From assembly GCA_026182355.1 (NCBI GenBank), contig JAPFBL010000315.1:352501-416500 (forward strand): a stretch of DNA of 64,000 bases. The letters run 5' to 3'. The stretch's first letter is position 1, and every line of letters begins with the position of its first letter. The DNA comes from Hermatobates lingyangjiaoensis (taxonomy: Eukaryota; Arthropoda; Insecta; Hemiptera; Hermatobatidae). Positions 56,688 to 64,000 of this stretch are shown here, one piece after another. Below the pieces are notes generated by a model. The model saw nothing but the letters and a program-made list of their open reading frames with translations. It was not told where the DNA came from and did not search any database. The translations under genes and the position numbers were made by a program.

Positions 56688-56715
56688 CCACAATAGATCT
56701 ACTGTTATTTGTATG

Positions 56716-56721
56716 AATAAA
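56716..56721 (+). terminator. KIAA0825: Polyadenylation signal AATAAA
   Basis: AATAAA 29 bp after the stop codon of the KIAA0825-like gene. A very short 3' UTR would result. Confidence 0.55.
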
Positions 56722-56724
56722 AAG

Positions 56725-57080
56725 AGTGAGTAACCAACAAATATTGTTTTTAGGTAATGGCATATAAATATATTTAGCATAGTAACAGGTTTATGGCTGA
56801 GAAAATGTTTTCTTTATACATGTACAAATCTAAAAAGGTGAATTGTTACCATTGGACCAACGACTAACGAAAATACCCGCGCACTATAGTGCACGTCGTA
56901 ACTAGCAGTTCCAGACCAGAGGCCTTCTACTGCTTGATTACTGTGCTACTATAACTTGGAATGTCAGTAATTCATGTCAGATATTAAGTTAGTCTGTACG
57001 GTAATGATGTCGTTATGGTCTTGTTAGTTACGGTTTTCAATGTTTTCAGTCGAGAGTTGGAAAAGTAGTCAGATAGTCAG
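56725..57080. other. Intergenic sequence, nothing assigned
   Basis: No gene seen. The region leads into a LINE remnant. Confidence 0.4.
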
Positions 57081-57082
57081 TG

Positions 57083-57400
57083 GATGAAGTAATTTGTTCA
57101 GTGAGGTTGAGGAAGTTTGATGACAGGATTTAGAGTTTGTACTAGGAGGTTCAGATGAGTAGGTACTTTGTTGTCTTCATTGGTAGTAAGCTGGGTGATG
57201 TAACTATCTAGGGATTCCATTTTCAAATCATGGTGAATATCAACATTACGGGCGTAACAAGGAGCCCTAGCTATAAGGCGGACACACTTATTTTGAACAA
57301 TCTAGATACAAGCCTTGTTCGTTGGTGCAGCTCTAAACCAGACGAAGCATCCGTAAGTCATTGCTGAACATCCATTGGACTATTAGCAGTTAAAATGCTA
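57083..57400 (-). pseudogene. Jockey-like LINE reverse transcriptase C-terminal remnant
   Basis: One minus frame encodes MTYGCFVWFRAAPTNKACI, a stop, then IVQNKCVRLIARAPCYARNV, DIHHDLKMESLDSYITQLTT, ending about 57095. This is the usual C-terminal RT pattern of Jockey-group elements (YG...W..A....L..IQNK..R.I..AP...RN..IH.DL....L..YI). Truncated at both sides and carrying one stop. Confidence 0.7.
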
Positions 57401-57534
57401 TGTTTCACATTTGAACAGAAAATTGTTTTGGGTTAGCATTTCATTTTATTAATCACTGCTAAACTCAAAAGAACGTTTTTTTCTACAATACCTGCAGCAA
57501 TTGGGAAATTATACACCCTTAGTAGTAGTAGTAG

Positions 57535-57570
57535 TACTATACACCCTACTACTACTACTACTATACACCC
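57535..57570. repeat. Trinucleotide inverted repeat
   Basis: tagtagtagtagtactatac followed by ctactactactactatacac, a small hairpin. Confidence 0.6.
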
Positions 57571-57739
57571 TTATCCTTCATATCGGATGTAAATGCCACA
57601 ACCTCAAACCCTTATGAGTTCATGCAACTGTTCAAGATTTAATCATTAATAAACTTAGACAAAAAATGTAAGCCTTCCAAAGTAGAATGAAATCCAGTGA
57701 TGTTGTAATGGGTACCAAAATACCAAATGGGTACTTTGG

Positions 57740-58310
57740 TACCAATGGTTCCCAAAGAGTCCACACAGACCCCCAGGGGTCGATAGAGGATTACTGGTGG
57801 TACATTATAAAACCTAGTATTTTAAGGTCCATGACACGCGGTTAGCACCCCATGTTAAATTTATATGCGTATATCACGATAGCATAACTAAAAATACATC
57901 AAAGCATAGCGAGCTGACCATTAGAATATTCAAACAGAATAATTAAAACATAAGACCCAGTATTTTCATCAGTTAAAATATTTCGATATTTTAAAATATT
58001 CTATTTTTTTCTTATATTCAAAACGAATTCTTTTACTATTTATTTCAGCATACTTTATAAAATGTTAATAGAGGATTATTTTGTTATTGTTTTAAAAAAA
58101 GGTTTTTGTATTTCGACATCACATTGTAAATGCAATGAAATTATTTCATAGTTGCTCTTTCTATTTGGTTGAAAACAAATACTTGTTTGAAGATTTATAT
58201 GCGCATTATTAAGTTGTTTTAGTGACCGGGGGTAGAATGGGGGTCCACAGATGGTAATATAGCTCTCACGGGGTCCACAAGCAAACAAACATTTTAAACA
58301 CCAGTAGTAA
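57740..58310. mobile_element. Possible hAT-like remnant
   Basis: ggttcccaaagagtccacac and cccccaggggtcgatag at the left, gggggtccacagatggtaat and cggggtccacaagcaaac at the right, resemble the head and tail of a hAT-type element with 'ggggtcc' motifs. Ends and TSD are unclear. Confidence 0.35.
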
Positions 58311-58314
58311 AGGC

Positions 58315-59360
58315 TCTAAATAGCCTAACTAAAGAATTACTCTAGAAACAACACCAATTGCTTTTAAGTAAATTAATAAAGGCTTGAAATTATGGCATAG
58401 TATGATGGCATGATCAGAGTAATAAAAATACATTTAGGACATCAAAACAACTAACATCACAAATAAAACAATTGTAACTACATGAATTATTCCAGACTAA
58501 GGATTTGGAAACAGCGATACATATAAAAGGAATTTACACTCAATGTCTGAAATACATCAAGAAAATAATCAATGCATAAACCAAATTTAACAAAAAAAAA
58601 AAAAAAAACAAATTAATGAAATTTTAAACAAAATATTGTTTGAGAATATCAGAGGAAGAAATAATTAGTTTTTAACGAGAATTTTAAAGGGAAATTTCAA
58701 AATTTTGAAATGAAAAATGACATACTATCACATTTACAGGTTTAAAATAAGTTATCTATTTGAATAGAAAACATAAGACATAACTTTTCCGCTTGCACAC
58801 TAGAACTTAACACCAACCAAAAACCAGTTTTCGCAGAACAATACAAATTTACTTTACCTCACACAAAAATGAAACATATATCCTTCTAAAAATGCTTTAA
58901 TTTAATAAATCAGAATAAATACAATTTATTGTATTTATATTTAATTATAATACAAAATTCGCTAACACAAATATACAACCAAAAACTCTTTAACCTACAT
59001 ACCTGAATAAATATTATTTATATTTTATTCACTGTATTCAGTTAATAAGTTTTTGGTCGAATATATGTATTAGTGAAGTTTCTATTGTTTAGCAAAAATT
59101 GATTTCTTGATTGGTTTGAAAATCAGAACAGTCTGAATAGTTGTGTTAAAGTTTGTTTATGGTACATATTTATTTTAACTTTTCACCGTAATAGTTCAAA
59201 TTCCCTTTTTCATTTTAATAATTCTGTTAGTTCTCTTACTCCTTGTCAGAATTGTAATATTTCTTTTGCTAACTGCATAATTTGTAATTTTATATCCTGT
59301 AATTGCTAACATGATTTAGACTCTCACAAACCGTCATTGCAAAAAGAGTTTATGTATAAA
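58315..59360. other. Intergenic AT-rich sequence
   Basis: Nothing recognised apart from an A run at about 58592-58608. Confidence 0.4.
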
Positions 59361-59362
59361 TT

Positions 59363-59620
59363 AATAAAAAGATTTCACATAGACACATGAAATAACAACC
59401 AATGATCAAACCACATCCCTTTCTGGACATTTGTCCTTTCCTGCATTTTCACCCTTTTAAAATACCACTCTTCCCTCCCACTCCACTCAACCCCTGACCA
59501 GATATTTTCTGCATCTAGTGTTTCAGTTGGGTTTTTGACTCTGACAAAGACCGCTTGTTACGGTTGAAAAATCTTAGTCTTGTTTTCACTTTTCATTTTG
59601 TGGTTTGATCATTATATAAA
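59363..59620. mobile_element. Penelope-like unit, AGATCT family, mutated
   Basis: The minus arm keeps only the tail. The centre is replaced by unrelated CT-rich sequence. The plus arm has CTGACAA (box mutated) and GAAAAATCTT. Confidence 0.6.
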
Positions 59621-60065
59621 TTAACTAACAAAAATGTACAAACATCTCATTTCGCGATTTCTAAAATACTCTATCGCCTTTATCAAAAGTATTGTTTATA
59701 ATAAAAATTCTTTTCTTCGAATTTAATTCTCGATTTGATTAAAATTTCCCTTTGTTTATTTTTTAAACAGATTAAATTTTAATGTTAAGAGAACGAATAG
59801 GCAAGGTGCTTTTGTTTCAATAGGGTTAAATATTCACAAGAGTTATAGGGAACAATTAAAAAAAAAGAAACATAAAATGAAAGCAATATATAATTAACAT
59901 AACAATTCAACAGTGCTAAATATAATAAGGCACAAGTGCATATTCTTCAGAACCACGCCAGTTGTACGCAAGGCATTGAAAGACAAGTACAGTATGCATA
60001 CCAAACAAATAAACAATACTTGTTACAAGGACTAGTAAACAATTGCCTATATATATATGTGAATA

Positions 60066-60180
60066 ATAATCAAAATAACACTTGATGTAATAGATGGATT
60101 AATTTACCACAATGAAACTAATCTGGAAAAGGCCTTAGAGCATTGTTTCCAAATTAGTTTCATAGTGGTAAATTAATTCA
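60066..60180. repeat. Hairpin repeat
   Basis: ttaatttaccacaatgaaac with complement gtttcatagtggtaaattaa, about 30-bp arms, (TA)n on both sides. This may be another small collapsed PLE palindrome. Confidence 0.5.
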
Positions 60181-60317
60181 TATATATGCATTTAAAAACT
60201 TTATGTCTGATTCCACTTGATTTAACTTCGTCGAATATTTTCAAATTTAGAAATCTTTTCTTCATTTCTGGGTTCAACTTAAAAATTAAATCACTATATT
60301 TGTTTGAATTCTTATTG

Positions 60318-60350
60318 GACGTGTTTCGGTGTTACATCCACCATCTTCAG
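60318..60350 (-). ncRNA. Hammerhead core, helix III changed to ACACGT
   Basis: Minus strand: CTGAAGA, extra T, helix II GGTG/CACC with loop GATGTAA, GAA, ACACGT, C. One substitution breaks the palindrome seen in its partner arm. Confidence 0.65.
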
Positions 60351-60440
60351 CAAAAAAAGAAATTAAAACTACAGATAACAAAATTGATCTAAATTAATTA
60401 TTTAGATTAATTTTATGTGTAGTTTTAATTTCTTTTTTTG

Positions 60441-60473
60441 CTGAAGATGGTGGATGTAACACCGAAACATGTC
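60441..60473 (+). ncRNA. Hammerhead ribozyme core, helix III ACATGT
   Basis: CTGAAGA, extra T, helix II GGTG/CACC with loop GATGTAA, GAA, palindrome ACATGT, C; helix I about six of seven pairs between tttttttg and caataag. Confidence 0.8.
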
Positions 60474-60659
60474 CAATAAGAATTCAAACAAATATAGTGA
60501 TTTAATTTTTAAGTTGAACCCAGAAATGAAGAAAAGATTTCTAAATTTGAAATATATTCGACGAAGTTAAATCAAGTGGAATCAGACATAAAGTTTTTAA
60601 ATGCATGTATTCAAGAAGGACTGCTTCCAACTTTTACTATATATATATATATATGACTT

Positions 60660-61590
60660 TTGACAATAGAAAAAAAACTTCATATAGAAAAACATAGAAA
60701 CAAAATGATTTAAAATCAATACTGCTTGATAATGCAATTGAATTAAACATAAAATAATCTTAAGAGATATAAAAATCTTTGGCTTAAACAAATAAATAAA
60801 CCAATAAATACTTCTGTTGTTGTTTACTTCGGTGATCATTTAAATTTCTTTTATATTACTAATATTGTTGATTCATACAAATATAAATATTGTCATGCGA
60901 AGAGAAAGGAAACCAAAAATATAGATATAAAACAAATCAAATGATTGTCTATTAAAATCGGACCTAAATCTTTTGAGAAACATGTTATTAATACTCAAAA
61001 CCTGTTAAAGTTAATTTAACTTAGCACGCTTATGCATGTTTCTTAATATTTTATTAGAATCTATTAAATTGCATTAATGTTTTTTTTTTTTTAAAATAAT
61101 ACCAGTTATTTTTCTTATTAATAATAAAAATGGATTGAAAAATGAAATGGAAGTCTCCCTATAGACACTTTTTTTTTTTTTTTTTAATAAAACAATGCGT
61201 TTTGAACTTCATGTTTTTCTGTCGGTTAAATCTGTTGTTTCGATGGATGATAGATACCCTTACTAAAGAAGAAAATCACTGTGTGATTCGAAAACGCGTT
61301 CTTTTTTTTCATAAAACCTTATCATAATAAGACTCCCATTTATTTTTCCTCTACATGAGAAGACACTAATTATTAACTGTAAATGGATTAATGTTAAAAA
61401 AAAAAGGTCATAATGACTGGACGTAACTGAAAGTAAATCTCTGATGCAGATTCACAGCAAACTGTGATAAAAGCTCTTAACCCAATATTATAAATGAAAG
61501 AACCAGGAAAAGCAAACAAAGCTCTCTTTTGAATATCATTTCAATAAGAGTTTAAAAGTAACGGAATTTAATATAAAAACTAATTTAAAG
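60660..61590. other. Intergenic AT-rich sequence
   Basis: Near 61170-61325 a weak palindrome (gcgttttgaacttcatg / gattcgaaaacgcgttc with ataaaacctt) resembles a decayed ACGCGT-family unit. Nothing else. Confidence 0.35.
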
Positions 61591-61596
61591 CCCATT

Positions 61597-61602
61597 TTTA
61601 TT
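61597..61602 (-). terminator. MTAP: Polyadenylation signal AATAAA (minus)
   Basis: AATAAA on minus about 70 nt past the proposed MTAP stop codon. Supports the terminal exon below. Confidence 0.45.
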
Positions 61603-61673
61603 ATATTGCCAATTAATGGAACAAAATTAAGGAACTTTTATGATGACCTTGAAAATGAATCAAATTAAGCATC

Positions 61674-61718
61674 CTAATCATCCTTTTTTATAGTCATGTC
61701 TGCTTCAGCAATTGTTTT
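61674..61718 (-). CDS. MTAP: Probable terminal exon of MTAP
   Basis: On minus, an acceptor cttttgtttcag is followed by 14 codons (KTIAEADMTIKKDD) and TAG at 61674-61676. Phase 0 fits the donor of the exon at 63383. In vertebrates the last MTAP residues after ...HNLK also come from a tiny last exon (NMAQFSVLLPRH, from memory), so a short, poorly conserved tail is expected. It depends on splice signals only. Confidence 0.5.
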   Translation of the reverse strand, partial: KTIAEADMTIKKDD

Positions 61719-61827
61719 CTGAAACAAAAGAATACAAATTATTCTAAAGTTAGTGAAACTTAACATATATTGATTTATGTTGTCATTTATTCTTGAAACA
61801 AAGGAATACAAATTATCCTACAATAAA

Positions 61828-61945
61828 AAGCTTTCACATAAACACGTGAAATAACAATCAATGATCAAACCACAATAAGAAATGGGAAAACAAGACTAAG
61901 ATCTTAGTCTTGTTTTCCCATTTCTTATTGTAGTTTGATCATTAA
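61828..61945. mobile_element. Collapsed AGATCT-family palindrome
   Basis: The two arms are joined exactly at the AGATCT of helix III (61899-61904), giving a perfect palindrome aagactaagatcttagtctt. Both ribozyme cores are missing, while both tails are complete. Confidence 0.75.
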
Positions 61946-62011
61946 ATTATCCTACAGTTAATTAAATATAATATATACTGGATCTATGGTGTGGTTTATT
62001 CTTGCCCATAG

Positions 62012-62157
62012 TTCTTCAGCCATTTCAAATAAGTCATGGTCATGACATGTACCGCTACAAGGAGGAAGACTGGTTACTGACTCACTCAAACAGAGTGAAA
62101 GGGGAGAGGGAGGACGTAATGTTACCAGTAACAGTGCCAAGTTATCTATCAATTACA
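62012..62157 (+). CDS. Unidentified exon A (antisense within MTAP intron)
   Basis: Acceptor ttcttgcccatag and a consensus donor GTAAGT; phase 2 nt in, phase 0 out. Encodes LQPFQISHGHDMYRYKEEDW, LLTHSNRVKGEREDVMLPVT, VPSYLSIT. I do not recognise the family. The MYRYKEEDWLL part resembles exon 14 of the KIAA0825-like gene (MYRYIKEECNWLL) in DNA too. A good donor and compatibility with the next block favour a real exon of a plus-strand gene continuing to the right. Confidence 0.5.
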
Positions 62158-62244
62158 GTAAGTTTAAGATTACAAATACATACATAATTATAACAAACGA
62201 ACTGTTATTCTATCATTTAAATTTTGGACCTGCAGGAATTTTAG

Positions 62245-62398
62245 AGTGGATATATTATTAAAATTGGTATATATGACTGTATCCAGAACAAACACTTATA
62301 CGAGTTAAGATACAAAAGAGTGTCACGTTACAACAGTTCACCAGACATCAGAACAGATCCATTAGTATCTCTTAATACCGTCAGCACCACATCCTTGG
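62245..62398 (+). CDS. Unidentified exon B
   Basis: Acceptor gcaggaattttag, donor GTATGT; phase 0 in, phase 1 out. Joined to exon A it stays open: SGYIIKIGIYDCIQNKHLYE, LRYKRVSRYNSSPDIRTDPL, VSLNTVSTTSL. Use of the nearer upstream AG at 62235 would bring in a TAG, which selects this border. Alternating hydrophobic residues suggest beta structure. No family recognised. Confidence 0.5.
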
Positions 62399-62477
62399 GT
62401 ATGTCTTGAATTCTCTTAATTGAATTTTATTATTTCACTCTAATTTTGTAACTGATTAGATATAATTTGTATTATAG

Positions 62478-62575
62478 TGTCTTCCGGATGATGAACACAA
62501 AGTGTTCGAAACACGTTGAATAAAACTTCATTTGTGTGGAGACTTCTGTTTGTTTATCCATTTTACCTCAGAAAT
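62478..62575 (+). mobile_element. Penelope-like arm, ACGCGT family, box CGGATGA
   Basis: A plus arm only: CGGATGA at about 62485, helix II intact, GAAACACGTT, then the family tail (cttctgtttgtttatccatt). Begins at the ribozyme, with no left arm. Confidence 0.65.
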
Positions 62576-63136
62576 AGTATTTTTTTAATGTAGTAGATTG
62601 CTTAAACGTATTAGGCCATAACTATCTCGTGGCTAAGGGTGTACATATCGCTGATACTACGGCTGATGGTATCAGCGACATTTATAAAACGTAAAAATAA
62701 ATCAGACAAGTGCTCTTGTAAGATAAAAACCAATTGTATAATTTAAAGTGCAGTGACAATTACCTTATCACGTCACAATAACAATCTCATCTATGTAGTG
62801 TTTCTACTAAGTATCATTTCATTATATTAGTCACTTACGTCTTGATAATTTTTTTCTTCTAAAGTATAAGATATCGCTTGAATCTTAAATATTTTATTTG
62901 TACTGTTATTATCATTCTATAATATGAAAATATATTTATATGTATTAAATTTAAATTTGTTTAAGAGGGCAGCAATTCTTCAAGTAAGCATATTTCAATG
63001 AAATAAATTTAAATTGTATATATTTACCACTCAGCATTAGTAATTGTATACAAATTCCATTAAAATAACATAAAGTCAATATATTCACCAATGGTTTTGG
63101 TAATTCTATAAACTTACTTCTTCTCTATATATCTAT

Positions 63137-63298
63137 AAATGATCAAACCACAATAAGAAATGGGAAAACAAGACTAAGATCTTTCAATCGTAACAAGCGG
63201 TCTTCGTCACAGTCAAAAACCCAAAACTTTTCCCATTTCTTACTGTGATTTTATTATTGATTCCTATTTCATGTGTTTACGTGAAATCTTTTCATATA
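63137..63298. mobile_element. Penelope-like palindrome, AGATCT family, mutated
   Basis: The minus arm has GTGACGA in place of CTGACGA. The plus arm is truncated to the tail. Inside the MTAP intron. Confidence 0.65.
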
Positions 63299-63382
63299 TC
63301 TATAACTTGATTATTTTTATCCTAAACATAGACACTATGTTCCAACTAGAATTTTCATTAATAATAAAATCATCAAACTTAC

Positions 63383-63586
63383 CTTCAAATTATCAATGGT
63401 TTCGTCCCAGTTTTGTTCAGCTATTTTGGTAACAGCTAAAGTGAAGAGTTTAGTTATATTTTCAACATTAGATCGGAATGTGGCAAGAACTTCATTGACG
63501 TTGACGACTCCTTCGTGCCAGCAGTCGTAGTCGGTTGCCATGGCTACGGCGGCATAGCACAATCCCGCTTCTTTGGCTAAAAACGC
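63383..63586 (-). CDS. MTAP: S-methyl-5'-thioadenosine phosphorylase (MTAP), internal exon
   Basis: MTAP splits methylthioadenosine, the by-product of polyamine synthesis, into adenine and methylthioribose-1-phosphate in the cytosol (methionine salvage). On minus, acceptor gttgtttag and donor GTAAGT bound 68 codons, phase 0 to 0: AFLAKEAGLCYAAVAMATDY, DCWHEGVVNVNEVLATFRSN, ending ETIDNLK. The segment LAKEAGxCYAxxAMATDYDCW is an almost invariant stretch of the family with the conserved MATDYDCW loop that lies at the base pocket. Upstream exons must lie to the right of this window. Confidence 0.95.
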
Positions 63587-63589
63587 CTA

Positions 63590-64000
63590 AACAACATAAT
63601 TCACATGAGTATGTTGTTGTTTAGAACACGAAAATAACACATACCATAAGTATAATAATTTCGATATGTAACTCTTTAAAAAAAAAGACATACATATTAG
63701 CTTCCTGTAATTAGAAAACTGAAAAACTGTAAACTTCTTTGGATTGCTCATTTAAAAAATGATTCGTTATTTCATTTTTTTTAAAAAGGAAAGAAAATTA
63801 TGTTATTTCTTTTACAGTAAAATCTTATATTTTTATTGTGAAATTTTTACAGATACAAAAAAATGTTTTTTTCTATTCTTCTATTTAGCTTTTTTTTTTA
63901 AATAAAAAAGCATAAATCTAAGAAGTCAGTACTTTTAATCAGTTATTTCATGTTATAAAATTTTGCTCAAATACTTCTTTCAACAAATATTCTTCTTTAA
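63590..64000. other. MTAP intron, nothing assigned
   Basis: AT-rich sequence with T and A runs. No exon seen. Confidence 0.5.

Larger units (their letters stand above)
60184..60655. mobile_element. Penelope-like palindrome with two ribozymes and ORF start
   Basis: Arms of about 190 bp are nearly identical. Each has CTGAAGA ... GAAAC; the plus arm continues into an ORF fragment ending LNACIQEGLLPTFT then (TA)n. The minus arm lacks the last part of the ORF (it ends at tgcatttaaaaac). The 68-codon frame at 60186 is spurious. Confidence 0.75.

Noticed and set aside
54497..55534. Two frames with the same 47-codon beginning
   Set aside because: Caused by a recent DNA duplication of a satellite-containing segment; no splice or start context.
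1..64000. CRISPR arrays, operons, bacterial promoters, integrated virus
   Set aside because: Sequence composition, introns and element types are eukaryotic; tandem arrays lack spacer variation and no viral genes were recognised.

Overview
This is an AT-rich animal nuclear window. Small exons with GT-AG introns are scattered through dense transposon debris, and nothing looks prokaryotic. Mariner, hAT and Penelope-like elements, a tRNA-derived SINE with a (CCTAA)n tail (the arthropod telomere motif) and a Jockey-like LINE point to an arthropod. A chelicerate such as a horseshoe crab is my best guess, but that is inference only.

Genes. Fifteen consecutive plus-strand exons (15189-56687) join in phase into 745 codons plus stop. 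They form the C-terminal part of a protein I match, from memory and without a search, to the vertebrate uncharacterised protein KIAA0825. Its 5' exons lie upstream or were not recognised. On the minus strand at the right edge, one certain exon (63383-63586) and one probable terminal exon (61674-61718) belong to methylthioadenosine phosphorylase (MTAP), convergent with the first gene. Two plus-strand exon-like blocks of unknown identity (62012-62157 and 62245-62398) lie inside the last MTAP intron.

Mobile DNA. The dominant component is Penelope-like (PLE) debris: short palindromic, head-to-head units embedded in (TA)n tracts. Many carry minimal hammerhead ribozyme cores and some carry the first 60-90 codons of a PLE ORF. 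One copy keeps a GIY-YIG endonuclease end (about 28000-28330) followed by its hammerhead. There are also two internally deleted mariners (14108-15022 and 38161-39078), hAT-type elements with 8-bp target duplications (3796, 15613, 17044, 29253), a 5'-truncated LINE with TSD (22684-23651), tRNA SINEs (35440, 43905, 48681, 49966), a 5S-rRNA-like fragment (about 46144) and several tandem arrays (2613-3295, 19775-20463, 36180-36640, 51440-54600).

Most interesting signal. At least 18 hammerhead cores from several unrelated-looking sub-families share the same architecture. The helix III sequence differs between families (ACGT, ACGCGT, AGATCT, ACATGT, ATGCAT, AATT, ATAT) but is almost always a self-complementary palindrome. 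This covariation supports ribozymes that act as dimers. Different PLE families also break off at the same two ORF positions where the coding sequence runs into ATATA, suggesting microhomology-primed insertion into (TA)n. Elsewhere, a 15-unit tandem array ends exactly in the 3' splice site of one KIAA0825 exon.
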